Shown here in pieces: positions 35,242 to 44,483 of a stretch of DNA of 64,000 bases. Both the position numbers and the translations under genes were made by a program. Below the pieces are notes generated by a model. The model was not told the origin of the DNA, did not search any database, and worked only from the letters and a program-made list of their open reading frames with translations. This stretch comes from Erythrobacter insulae. Lineage in GTDB: Bacteria; Pseudomonadota; Alphaproteobacteria; Sphingomonadales; Sphingomonadaceae. The DNA lies in NCBI RefSeq assembly GCF_007004095.1, contig NZ_VHJK01000001.1, positions 1,988,501 to 2,052,500 of the forward strand, in the 5' to 3' direction. The stretch's first letter is position 1. Every line of letters starts with the position of its first letter.

Positions 35242-38200
35242 TTACTCGATTGCACTTTCACGGAGCAATTGGACCGGACCAATCAAACCAGATGGCACGA
35301 GCGGATCATCGTTCTTGAAGAAACTCTGCGTCGAGAAAGTGCGCCTTGGCCCTGGCGGAAGTGGCTCATTGTCACTGTACCATTTGACCATATTGTTGTT
35401 CGGCCAGTGTTCCGCCACGACAAAACCGCTGGTATCCTCCAGACCGGCATCACCGATCAGGCGGTTCACCCACAGGTTGGCGATTTCAATTTCGAGGACA
35501 TTCTCTCCCGACCGCACCGCTTTGGTGGCGTCGAGCGTATAAGGCGGCGTCCACAGCGTGCCCAGATCAACCCCGTTCAAGGTAACGCTGGCGACAACTT
35601 CGACCTGCCCAAGATCGAGCAGCAAGCGACCCGTTTTCGCGGCTCCACCGCCTGACCAGTTGAAAGTATGCTGGTATCTGGCCTTGCCCGAAAAGTGCCT
35701 GATTTCAGTATTCTTGGATGATCTCAGGTCGAACAGCGCGGGTGCCTCGAACGGAATGGTGTCGCTGTAGAGCGGATCGAAGGCGATCGACCACGGCCCT
35801 GTCAGTTCTTTTTCAAGCGTATTCGCAACGGCCTGAGGTGCAGCAAAAGCATTGCCCGGATCAAAGACCAGGAACGCTGATTGACCTGCTAACAGATCAA
35901 TTTGCACTCCTGTTCTGCCACCAGCCTCCAGCTTTGCAGGCATCGGGCGCACCGCGCCTGTTACCGGATCCCACAGCGCAGGCGCTCTGCCGCTTACATC
36001 GAAAGACAGATCATATTCGGCAGTTTCTTCCCCGAGATTGAGCAGGAAAAAGACATCTATGTCTCCCACTTTGCGCTGGGTGAATAAGGGGAGGGGACCG
36101 GCAGAGCTGACCCGCGCAGTCAGGCCTTCCATCGCAAAAACCGCTTTCGCGTCGTCGCCTTCATGGCGCATAGCCACGGGAACACCGGCCTCGCGCGCGG
36201 CCTGCATCCGAGCCAGCGCAGCCTTGCCGGGCGCGCGGTTCTGCGGCCACCAGATCATACTGTAACTCTGCCCGTTAGGCAGTACCATTTTCCCGTCGAC
36301 AAAGCGTGAGCGAGACAGAAGGCTCTCTTCATTAAGGCAATCAAACTCTGTGCCCGCCGGCAAACTGTCGGCGAGGTTCTTTTTCTCAGGGCAGGAGACC
36401 GGGCTATCTTCGCCGACATACATGGCAATATCGACGACCGGTAAACCCTGTCTGAGCATGTAATGCCCGCGCGCCATATATTCGAACCACGCTTTGCCGC
36501 CTTTATCCCACCACGGCTGGGTCCGGTCAAAATGCGAACCGTAACGGTTCATCGTCATACCGGGCATTACATGGGTGTTCGCCTGATGGGCAAAACGATG
36601 AAACATGAACTGGTTGATACCGTTCACCCATGCCCTGTCGCCCCATTTTTTTCCAAGCGCCGGTGAGAAATGCCAATTGATCGATGCGAAGGCTGTGAAG
36701 GCTTCGGCTGCGATCATCTTTTTGGCGTAAAGCCGCCCTGCAGAGACGGCATCGTTCAGCTGCGCAACCTCGCGCCCCATCCAGAATTCACCGGTGGGGA
36801 CCGATGCGGTGGATCCGATATCAACGTCGTCAGATGGCCCCATTCCATAAGGCTGCACGTAACTTTCCAGCCCTTGGCTTTCCATCATTTCGGCAAACAC
36901 GCCGTAATAATTGTCGCGGATCAGATCGGCGTTAAAGGACCGTATCCCGGCCAACATGTCGCGGGTCTCTTTCGCACTGGAAACGAGCCGTCCGGTGTAG
37001 ATCGGCAGCCACGGGATAATGGATTGGCCAAACTTTTCCGCGAACAGGTCTTCGTATCCGCTGGTCCAATTCTGACCGCCGACCTCGTAGCTGTCGATCA
37101 TCACACCGTTTGTGGCGCTAGGCGCAACGGCTCTCGCGCGGTTAAGAACGGGCCCGATAAAACCGTCATAATGCGCTTTGAATGCGGCAGGCGCGAATTT
37201 GTCGACCTCGAAACCGGTGCCTTCGGGGGACGCGATGACATTGGTCGCGCCGGTTGAGGTGTATCCAAACCGCAGAACCGTCCAGTCGCCAGAAGGGAGA
37301 ATGGCGGTAAGATTGCCTGCATCGTCAAGCGAACCCGAAAGATCGATAATTTGCGCCGGGTCGATGAGTGTACCGGCGGCGCTATCAAGCTGCTCGGGCA
37401 ATTGTGTGCCTGCGCCCTGCGCCATGCTGGTATGCAAAGTCACATCGGGAATTCGGGGGACTGCCGATAATATCAACTCGCCAAACTCAATTTCCGCCGC
37501 TGTGCTGACCCGGAAATAGCGCGCCGTTACGCCGGCAAAAGCATCATCGACCATCCATTCAAACTTGCCGATACGGCGTGTCTTGAAAGTTTTAACGCTT
37601 TCCCAGGTCATCCCGTCATCCGATTTCTCAAGGCTCGCCACAAGTCCTCTGGTCGGCGAGTTCTCCAGCAGCAGGCTTCGGATTGTTACAGGATCATCGT
37701 AGGTGAATTGAACCCAGCCCGGCTGCTCCTTGCTGGCGGGCAGAATTGCTCTGGTTTCGCGATTGCCGTCGGTTGCCAGATCGACGGCAAAGCCCGGATC
37801 AGACGCGGTGACAGACGGGCTCAATGTCGCATCAATTTTTTCCGTCGGCAGAGCCGGATACGCAATGACGGCGATGTCTTCATACAGATTGGCGCGCGAT
37901 ACCGGCCTGGCCAGTTTCGCATTCACTCGCCCGCCTGCGATAATGGCCTGGCTCCAGACGATCCGTTTCATCGACTGTTCGGGCGTGATCCACGGCCCGC
38001 CGCTGGATGACCAGCCATCGGCATTGTGGAAATTGAACAGCAGACCAAGACGCTCGCATTCTGCGGCGACGTGCGCGATCAGGTCCAGATGCTCGGGCGA
38101 GTTGAAACGCACTGTACCGTGCGGAATACCCTGCGTAACGTGAAACAGCACGATGCCGCCGATCCCGGCTTCGGCCATTGCTTCGAGGTCTTTTGTGATC

Positions 38201-38406
38201 CCCTCGCGGCTCATGTTGCCGCTCATGACGTGGAACCACGTCATCGGGCGGGCTTCGGCAGGCGGCGATTTGAACTGCGCTCTCATCTGCTCGATGGTAG
38301 GGGCATCAGTGTCGGGTGTAGCGGCCACTGCTCCGGAAGCTGCCAACATGAGCCCGGCAACGCCTGCCGTTAAACGCACTCTCGATGCGGCAAATCCAAG
38401 TTTCAC
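35242..38406 (-). CDS. Alpha-L-rhamnosidase, glycoside hydrolase family 106
   Basis: Protein of 1054 residues with a signal peptide (about 1-28, ending GAVAA). The GH106 opening motif RPMTWFHVMSGNMSREGI and AGIGGIVLFHVT, and GLLFNFHNADGWSSSGGPW, match the BT0986 type. The C-terminal part carries carbohydrate-binding-like beta-sandwich domains. GH106 enzymes release L-rhamnose by inversion, usually from rhamnogalacturonan II or branched rhamnose glycans. The 373-bp upstream region carries two TGATTG half-sites on the coding strand (38470-38485) and is shared with the divergent sulfatase. It probably acts in the periplasm. Confidence 0.93.
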   Translation of the reverse strand: MKLGFAASRVRLTAGVAGLMLAASGAVAATPDTDAPTIEQMRAQFKSPPAEARPMTWFHVMSGNMSREGITKDLEAMAEAGIGGIVLFHVTQGIPHGTVRFNSPEHLDLIAHVAAECERLGLLFNFHNADGWSSSGGPWITPEQSMKRIVWSQAIIAGGRVNAKLARPVSRANLYEDIAVIAYPALPTEKIDATLSPSVTASDPGFAVDLATDGNRETRAILPASKEQPGWVQFTYDDPVTIRSLLLENSPTRGLVASLEKSDDGMTWESVKTFKTRRIGKFEWMVDDAFAGVTARYFRVSTAAEIEFGELILSAVPRIPDVTLHTSMAQGAGTQLPEQLDSAAGTLIDPAQIIDLSGSLDDAGNLTAILPSGDWTVLRFGYTSTGATNVIASPEGTGFEVDKFAPAAFKAHYDGFIGPVLNRARAVAPSATNGVMIDSYEVGGQNWTSGYEDLFAEKFGQSIIPWLPIYTGRLVSSAKETRDMLAGIRSFNADLIRDNYYGVFAEMMESQGLESYVQPYGMGPSDDVDIGSTASVPTGEFWMGREVAQLNDAVSAGRLYAKKMIAAEAFTAFASINWHFSPALGKKWGDRAWVNGINQFMFHRFAHQANTHVMPGMTMNRYGSHFDRTQPWWDKGGKAWFEYMARGHYMLRQGLPVVDIAMYVGEDSPVSCPEKKNLADSLPAGTEFDCLNEESLLSRSRFVDGKMVLPNGQSYSMIWWPQNRAPGKAALARMQAAREAGVPVAMRHEGDDAKAVFAMEGLTARVSSAGPLPLFTQRKVGDIDVFFLLNLGEETAEYDLSFDVSGRAPALWDPVTGAVRPMPAKLEAGGRTGVQIDLLAGQSAFLVFDPGNAFAAPQAVANTLEKELTGPWSIAFDPLYSDTIPFEAPALFDLRSSKNTEIRHFSGKARYQHTFNWSGGGAAKTGRLLLDLGQVEVVASVTLNGVDLGTLWTPPYTLDATKAVRSGENVLEIEIANLWVNRLIGDAGLEDTSGFVVAEHWPNNNMVKWYSDNEPLPPGPRRTFSTQSFFKNDDPLVPSGLIGPVQLLRESAIE

Positions 38407-38779
38407 GGCCTATCTCCCTCTTCAGACGCCCCAACGCGCCGGCTTGTAAGTGAAAGGGTAGCGCAAAAACAATCAGAAGCAATCATTCGCTAAATAGGGC
38501 GCAGCCAGCCGCCGGGCCGCGCTCTGATCGCGGGCAAGAATTGCAAGCCAAGGCCTGTGTGCCGAAGTTTGCGTCAAACGCGATGGGATAGAGTCATATC
38601 TGTTCGATGCGCACATTCACTCATTTGAGGCTGAGCGCGGTTGCTACTCTGGCGTGCTGGTCACGTTAGAGGGGGCCATTGCCGCTCACCGTCATATGTT
38701 CGCCCTAAAGTTTGATTGAGTATGCGTAATATTGATCACAAATTTTGGTAAATTGGCAAGTCCCCGCTAGGCTGACCTT
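38407..38779. promoter_or_regulatory. Divergent promoter region between GH106 and sulfatase genes (373 bp, no gene)
   Basis: No coding frame with support is seen. Near the GH106 end the minus strand has TGATTG twice, 10 bases apart (38485-38480 and 38475-38470), preceded by TTTAGCGAA. Near the sulfatase end there is TGATTGA-N13-TGATCAC at 38713-38739. Both match the repeat at 59352-59378 upstream of rhaD, so the region is likely to hold operators for both divergent genes. Confidence 0.6.
38713..38739 (+). promoter_or_regulatory. Candidate rhamnose-regulon operator upstream of sulfatase 1
   Basis: TGATTGA (38713-38719), 13 bases containing TATGCGTA, then TGATCAC (38733-38739). The two half-sites are 20 bases apart, two helical turns. 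The element at 41582-41608 agrees with it at about 18 of 26 positions, including ATGCGTA and the outer half-sites. It lies 41 bp ahead of the ATG. Confidence 0.6.
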
Positions 38780-40459
38780 ATGCGACTCTTCATCCTCTTG
38801 TCTGTCATTGTCCTGGCCCACGCGTGCGCGCCTGCTGGTCCGATATCTGTTTCTGATCCCGCGGCCATGTCTGATCGGCCCAACATCATTCTGATCACGG
38901 CAGAGGATTTGGGGCCACGCGTCGGTTTTATGGGTGATCCGGTCGCGGTCACTCCCAATCTCGATCGGCTCGCGTCGCAGAGCGTGCAGTTCAATCGCGC
39001 GTTCACCACCGCTGGGGTGTGCTCCCCTTCGCGCGCGGCGCTGATCACTGGCGCGCACCAGACGACGATCGGCGCGCACAATATGCGCACGTCGAGCTAT
39101 GGCGAGAACATGGACGAAGGCGCGCCATACCGCGCGGTTCCGCCGCCTCATGTTAAGGCGTTTCCTGAGCTTTTGCGTGCTGGAGGCTACTTCGCCGTCA
39201 ATGACTTCAAAACCGATTATCAATTCGGCAATGCCTTCACCGTTTGGGATCGCAACGCGTTGGGGGCTGACTGGAATGACCGCGCGCCGGGCCAGCCGTT
39301 CTTTGCGATGATAAATCATGAAGTAACGCATGAGGGGCGCACGTGGCCGCCCGACACGGATACAGCGCTGCATCCAGTCGTCTCCCGTCGCAACCCGCTC
39401 AATGCTGAAATCGATGCCGCAAAGGACTTTCCTTTGACCGATCCTGCACGCGTTCGGGTTCCGCCCTATTGGCCAGATACCTATGAGGTCCGTGCCAACC
39501 TTGCACGGTTCTATGACAATATCAGAGTCATGGACGGCCAAGTCGGCGCGCTGCTCGACCGGCTTGAGGTAGAGGGCAGGTTTGCTGACAGCATCATCAT
39601 TTTTACGACCGACCACGGGGATGGTTTGCCGCGCCACAAACGAACGATTTTCGACAGCGGTACGCATGTGCCTCTGATCGTGCGCTTTCCCGATGGGTTT
39701 GAGGCTGGCACTCAGCGCGATGATCTCGTCAGTTTTATCGACCTCGCACCCACGATCCTGAATTGGGCAGGGCTCCGCGTTCCTGAATGGATCCAAGGCC
39801 GACGCATTTTCGATGACCCGGCGCCGGAAGCGATCTTCATGGCGGGCGACCGGTTCGACGAAGTGCCACAGCGTTTTCGCGGCGTACGCGAGAAAAAGTG
39901 GCACTATATCCGTTATTTCAGCGATAAGCCGGTGATCCCCTCGCTCGGCTATCAGAACGTCAATCCGATCATGCGGGAAATGCGGCGTCTTCAGACGGAA
40001 GGCGGTCTATCGCCCTTGCAGGCCTCCTACCTCGCGGACACTGCCCCTCGCGAATTCCTGTTCGATACTGAGGCCGATCCCGATGAAGTGCGCAATCTCG
40101 CCGATGATCCGCGCTTTGCAACGATCAAACGCCGAATGTCAGGCCGGCTAGAAAAATGGATCGAGGATAGCGGCGATATGGGCCGCATCGCGGAGCGCGA
40201 CCTGGTCGCTCGTATCTGGCCGGGCGGGCAGCAGCCGCAGACAGCGATGGTGGAGGCCTGCTTGACCTCTGATGGCAAGGTGATGCTCGCTTCTATGACC
40301 CATGGCGCATCGATCGGCTATGGCGGAGCGGATGGCGAGGCGCTGCTCTATGCGCGGCCCATCGATGCAGCATCGCCGTTCCAAGCTAAAGCGGTCCGCT
40401 ATGGATACAAGCCATCGCCGGTAGCGGATTTCGATCCAGCAAGGCTTTCGACCTGTTAG
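38780..40459 (+). CDS. Formylglycine-dependent sulfatase (family S1), sulfatase 1
   Basis: Protein of 559 residues with a short N-terminal hydrophobic segment (LFILLSVIVLAHAC), possibly a lipoprotein signal, although the lipobox is not canonical. The catalytic motif CSPSR at 81-85 has the cysteine that is converted to formylglycine; metal-binding ITAEDLG and TTDHGDG are present. It removes sulfate esters, probably from sulfated rhamnose chains given the neighbours. It faces GH106 across a shared promoter region and ends 7 bp from the convergent epimerase. An anaerobic or aerobic FGly-generating enzyme must be encoded elsewhere. Confidence 0.93.
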   Translation: MRLFILLSVIVLAHACAPAGPISVSDPAAMSDRPNIILITAEDLGPRVGFMGDPVAVTPNLDRLASQSVQFNRAFTTAGVCSPSRAALITGAHQTTIGAHNMRTSSYGENMDEGAPYRAVPPPHVKAFPELLRAGGYFAVNDFKTDYQFGNAFTVWDRNALGADWNDRAPGQPFFAMINHEVTHEGRTWPPDTDTALHPVVSRRNPLNAEIDAAKDFPLTDPARVRVPPYWPDTYEVRANLARFYDNIRVMDGQVGALLDRLEVEGRFADSIIIFTTDHGDGLPRHKRTIFDSGTHVPLIVRFPDGFEAGTQRDDLVSFIDLAPTILNWAGLRVPEWIQGRRIFDDPAPEAIFMAGDRFDEVPQRFRGVREKKWHYIRYFSDKPVIPSLGYQNVNPIMREMRRLQTEGGLSPLQASYLADTAPREFLFDTEADPDEVRNLADDPRFATIKRRMSGRLEKWIEDSGDMGRIAERDLVARIWPGGQQPQTAMVEACLTSDGKVMLASMTHGASIGYGGADGEALLYARPIDAASPFQAKAVRYGYKPSPVADFDPARLSTC

Positions 40460-40466
40460 CGTTGGA

Positions 40467-41321
40467 TCAGTCTGCGGCCTCGATCTCGATATGAATCCAC
40501 GCCTGCATTGTTTCGCCCGGTGCCAACATGGTCATGCCGCAAGGCTTCGTGTTAATCGCATCGGTCTCATGACTTACCGGCTCAATGCAGAAAAAATCCA
40601 GTCCGCGCGGTGTGTACACGACCGTGAATGGCAAATTTTCTGACGGTTTAATGGTCGCCTTGGCGCAAAGATCGGGCCAGATCAGCGTGAGCGGACCTTT
40701 GCGGCCAGTGTAGACCGTATCGACCGTGCGTGAGCCAACCGGTGCGCCCTTCCACCAATCCGCAGGCTCTGACAATTCAATCAGCCGGGTCGGTAAACAG
40801 CCCTCATCAACAGACCACTCACCCTTGTGCAGACCATGATAGGAAGTCTTGTCCCCTCGGTGAAAATAAGGATGGAAACCCAGGCCCGCTGGCATCACCG
40901 TCTTATCGACATTGGTGACTTCGAGTTGCAGAAACAGGCCATTCTCTGCGAGCGAGATATATTGCCGCGCCCGATACCGCCATGGCCATGCGCTGCCATC
41001 ATGAGTGTGCTCGATGACAACCCGCGCCGCATCCGCGCTGATGACATCCCATGCGCTTAGCCAGCCATAGCCATGGATTGGATTGTTATCATCAATAGAT
41101 GGCGCGTTAGGGGCAAGCTTGAATGTGCTGCCGGCCAATTCGAATTCGCCAGCGCCGATCCGGTTGGAAAACGGCACAATCGGGAAGCACGCTGTATTGG
41201 ACATTGCGCCGGGCATCGACGCGCGAAGTATCGCATGTCCCGCCCATTCAAATGCCGCAAGTGAGCCGCCCCGCTCAGGATCTATGACGACATGATAGTC
41301 GCCGGAATTCAGTTCAAGCAT
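40467..41321 (-). CDS. Aldose 1-epimerase family protein
   Basis: Protein of 284 residues of the galactose-mutarotase fold: PFSNRIGAGEF, IHGYGWLSAWDV, the catalytic-type LGFHPYFHR (His) and VYTPRGLDFFCIEPVSHETDA (Glu). It interconverts alpha and beta forms of a sugar; in this setting the released rhamnose or galactose is the likely substrate, but this is inferred. No signal peptide. Convergent with sulfatase 1 and divergent from GH78 across 320 bp. Confidence 0.9.
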   Translation of the reverse strand: MLELNSGDYHVVIDPERGGSLAAFEWAGHAILRASMPGAMSNTACFPIVPFSNRIGAGEFELAGSTFKLAPNAPSIDDNNPIHGYGWLSAWDVISADAARVVIEHTHDGSAWPWRYRARQYISLAENGLFLQLEVTNVDKTVMPAGLGFHPYFHRGDKTSYHGLHKGEWSVDEGCLPTRLIELSEPADWWKGAPVGSRTVDTVYTGRKGPLTLIWPDLCAKATIKPSENLPFTVVYTPRGLDFFCIEPVSHETDAINTKPCGMTMLAPGETMQAWIHIEIEAAD

Positions 41322-41641
41322 AAAGCACTATTGCCCAATGTACGTTCGGGTTCCCTATCTATCGGAGCTTTCCCTCGCTCGTTGAACGGCCAAGACTTTC
41401 AATGGCGTGTCCCGGATATGCCTTCTTTGCCGCAGTCTCATACTTTTCTTTCTGCGCGCAGCGGTGCGCGAGACGAGGGCCGTCGAATTGGAGGATATGC
41501 AGGGTTAAGCCCGCACACCCTTTTTCGCCTGAGATGATCTTTGTTTGCGCGTTAGTCGAACTTCAAGTCCTCACTTGGAAATGATCTATAATGCGTATAT
41601 ATGATCAAAAAAGATCATTAAAGATTAAAGGGTGTGGGGTG
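41322..41641. promoter_or_regulatory. Divergent promoter region between epimerase and GH78 genes (320 bp, no gene)
   Basis: No supported coding frame. The right half is AT-rich. It carries the operator-like element at 41582-41608 followed by a further GATCATT, so that TGATC-A6-GATCA forms an inverted pair. Another TGATCTT lies at 41534. Confidence 0.5.
41582..41608 (+). promoter_or_regulatory. Candidate rhamnose-regulon operator upstream of GH78
   Basis: TGATCTA (41582-41588), the 13-base centre TAATGCGTATATA, then TGATCAA (41602-41608). Same 20-base half-site spacing and ATGCGTA core as the element before sulfatase 1. It lies 33 bp ahead of the GH78 start codon. Confidence 0.6.
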
Positions 41642-44482
41642 ATGGGTCGAAACTTGCGCGGTGTATTGTCGGCTATTGTATGCTTCTCGGTCGCGGCGTG
41701 CTCTGTCCAGTCCGGGCAGCAAAGCAGCGTTTCGCGGTCGGATGCTGCCATTACAGCGCCCGTTCCGTTTGCTCTGAAAGTTGAAGGGCAGGCCAATCCG
41801 GTTGGGGTGGGGCGTGAGACACCGCGCCTTTCCTGGCGCAGCGCTGTTGACAGTCAGGCTGCCTTTCAGATTGAAGTCGCATCCACCCCCAATCTGCTTG
41901 GGTCCGGTGCGGCGGATCTGTGGGCAAGTGGCCGGGTCACAGATGGCCGCTCGATCGCCATACAATACGAAGGTGAAGCTTTGCGGTCGCGGCAAGAGGC
42001 CTTCTGGCGGGTTCGAATTTGGGCCGAGGGTGAAGATCAGCCGGGCGAATGGAGCGATGTCAGCAAATGGCAAATGGCGTTGCTTGAGCCATCGGACTGG
42101 AGCGCGGATTGGGTGACTAGTCCGATCTTTCCGGCGGCTGAAGAGACGGCGGGTATGACGCGGTGGCTGGAAGCGACCGCGGCTGACAAACAATTCAAGA
42201 ATGAAGAAACGATTGCGGATACCAAAAGCCGCCTGCGGGATGTGCGCCCCGCGACCTATTTCCGCAAAAGCTTCATGATTACAAAGCCGATTAAATCGGC
42301 GCTGCTTTATTCCACGTCGGCGGGATATTCGGAGTTTTTCCTGAATGGCGAAAAGATCGGCGACCGGATCCTGAACCCGGCTCAGACCGATTTCGACAAG
42401 CGGATTTATTACGATATCGATGATGTCACAGACCGGCTGGATCAGGGCGAGCAGGTGCTGGGCGTCCATTTGGGCAATGGGTTTTATGGCGAGCGTACAG
42501 CATTTGGAATGGACAAGCTGTTCTATGGTGAGCCCGCCGCGATTGCTCAGCTCGAAATCACCTATGAGGATGGGGCGATTCAGACGATTGTGAGTGACGG
42601 CAGCTGGTTCGCTCATCCGTCCCCGATCCTTAAGAACGGGGTCTATTCGGGCGAATTTTTTGATGCGCGTAAGAATGTTTCTGCGTGGAATGACGTGGGT
42701 GATGATGGCAGCACTGGCTGGCGCAATGCGTCGGTCCTCGATGCAAGCCCGACACAGGCGCTGGTCGCAGCGGAAATGCCGCCTGTTCGCCGCGTCACCG
42801 AAGTGAAGCCGAAAAGGGTCCTCAATCCCGAACCCGGTATCTACACGATTGATCTTGGACAGAATTTCACTGGATTGCCGACAATTGACATGTCGCGCCT
42901 TGGCCTTGCCGAAGGGCAGGTGGTGTTGCTGCGCTATGGCGAATGGGCTGACAGCGATGGCAGGGTCGGGATGCAATCTGGCGGCGGTGCGCCGCGGACG
43001 AAACAGGTTGATGCCTATGTCTCCGACGGTAAGGACACAGCCGCGTGGTCGCCATCATTCACCTGGCATGGCTTTCGCTACATCGAAATCAGCGGGATAA
43101 ACGGACCGCCCCCTTTGGACGCTATCACTGCGCATCTGACCCGGACTGACATCGACCGGATTGGACACTTCTCTTCGTCCGATCCGCTGCTTAATCGCAT
43201 CCATGAAACCGCCCTGTGGTCGTTTGAGACCAATATGGTTTCGGTTCTATCCGACTGCCCGATCCGTGAGCGCAATGGCTGGACCGGAGACGCGCATGCG
43301 ATCATCCAGATGGCGAGCTACAACTTTGCCATGGGGCCATTTCTCGACAAATATCTGGGGGATTTCAGAACCACTGATTTTATCTCGCCCGCTATCGTGC
43401 CGGGGCGGCGGACGCATTCCGGCAAGGTTGACTGGGCGGCGGCAGAGGTTTTCCTGACTTGGGAGCATTACATCCACACCGGCGATGTGTCGGTGATCGA
43501 GCGGCAATATGAAAGCCTGCTCGATTATGTCGCCTATGTCGAGAAGGCGATGGATGATGACCGCGTTACCGATCCGTTTCATTATTACGGCGATTGGTGC
43601 GACGCATTGCCGGAACTGGGAATGGAGCGCCCGCTTGGCCGCTGCGCATCGTTTAGCACGCCGGGCGATCTGACCGCGACAGCTCTGATGGCGCGGGTGT
43701 TCCAGCAAATGTCGGATATGGCCGATCGGCTTGGCCGGGACGAAGACGCGAAGGCATTCGGGCAGCGTTATGATGATGTGAGCGCAGCGTTTAACCGCGC
43801 CTATTATCAGGGCGAAGCGTCTGGTTACGGCAGCCAGACTGCCAATGCGATGGCGCTGCAATTTGGCATCGCACCCGCTGACAAAAGAGCGTCAATCGGC
43901 GCAGCAATTGATCGAGATGTTCGTGAAAAGTGGGGTGGCCATGCGTCGGTCGGGGCGCTGGGACAGACGTGGGTGTACCCCGCGCTTTCGGAGGCCGGTT
44001 ATAACGACACCGCATTCGGGATTTTCAAGGCCAAGGGGCCGCCTGGATATGCCTATCTGTTCGATACGCTCGATGGCACAACCTTGTGGGAGAATATCAC
44101 GGGATACGATCCTGCCGGTGGCGCCGAACCCAGACGCTCACTCAATCACCCATTCAAAGGTGGCTACGATGCATGGTTCTATAGCGGCCTTGGCGGGATT
44201 ATGCCGGACCCAAAGGCTCCGGGCTACAAACGGTTCTTCTTGAACCCGCAATTCCCGGCCGATCTGGGTGAGGCCAAGGTTTCTCTCGAAACGGGATACG
44301 GAACCATTCGCAGCGCCTGGAAGCGTGAGGGTGATGCGATCATCTGGGATGTCGAGATCCCGCACAACACTTCGGCTTTGGACATCCGCAACGGCAGCTC
44401 GCGCCTGATCGGGCCGGGAAAGCACCGCTTCCGGCTTAATGCCGGTGATGCTCAAAAAAACATTGGGCAATGGGGCGAGTAG
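41642..44482 (+). CDS. Alpha-L-rhamnosidase, glycoside hydrolase family 78 (lipoprotein)
   Basis: Protein of 946 residues. The start MGRNLRG gives a lipoprotein signal with lipobox VAAC; an earlier in-frame ATG at 41591 falls inside the operator. GH78 domains follow: N-terminal beta-sandwiches, then the (alpha/alpha)6 barrel with CPIRERNGWTGDAHA, which holds the catalytic acid region, and the C-terminal SLNHPFKGGYDAW and PGYKRFFLNP pattern. It releases terminal alpha-L-rhamnose by inversion. Probably anchored to the outer membrane. It is the first gene of a run GH78-sulfatase 2-GH3-beta-helix with short gaps. Confidence 0.94.
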   Translation: MGRNLRGVLSAIVCFSVAACSVQSGQQSSVSRSDAAITAPVPFALKVEGQANPVGVGRETPRLSWRSAVDSQAAFQIEVASTPNLLGSGAADLWASGRVTDGRSIAIQYEGEALRSRQEAFWRVRIWAEGEDQPGEWSDVSKWQMALLEPSDWSADWVTSPIFPAAEETAGMTRWLEATAADKQFKNEETIADTKSRLRDVRPATYFRKSFMITKPIKSALLYSTSAGYSEFFLNGEKIGDRILNPAQTDFDKRIYYDIDDVTDRLDQGEQVLGVHLGNGFYGERTAFGMDKLFYGEPAAIAQLEITYEDGAIQTIVSDGSWFAHPSPILKNGVYSGEFFDARKNVSAWNDVGDDGSTGWRNASVLDASPTQALVAAEMPPVRRVTEVKPKRVLNPEPGIYTIDLGQNFTGLPTIDMSRLGLAEGQVVLLRYGEWADSDGRVGMQSGGGAPRTKQVDAYVSDGKDTAAWSPSFTWHGFRYIEISGINGPPPLDAITAHLTRTDIDRIGHFSSSDPLLNRIHETALWSFETNMVSVLSDCPIRERNGWTGDAHAIIQMASYNFAMGPFLDKYLGDFRTTDFISPAIVPGRRTHSGKVDWAAAEVFLTWEHYIHTGDVSVIERQYESLLDYVAYVEKAMDDDRVTDPFHYYGDWCDALPELGMERPLGRCASFSTPGDLTATALMARVFQQMSDMADRLGRDEDAKAFGQRYDDVSAAFNRAYYQGEASGYGSQTANAMALQFGIAPADKRASIGAAIDRDVREKWGGHASVGALGQTWVYPALSEAGYNDTAFGIFKAKGPPGYAYLFDTLDGTTLWENITGYDPAGGAEPRRSLNHPFKGGYDAWFYSGLGGIMPDPKAPGYKRFFLNPQFPADLGEAKVSLETGYGTIRSAWKREGDAIIWDVEIPHNTSALDIRNGSSRLIGPGKHRFRLNAGDAQKNIGQWGE

Positions 44483-44483
44483 G

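Noticed and set aside
41618..42976. Minus-strand open frame of 452 codons opposite GH78
   Set aside because: Shadow of the GH78 gene; starts inside the coding sequence and has no domain.
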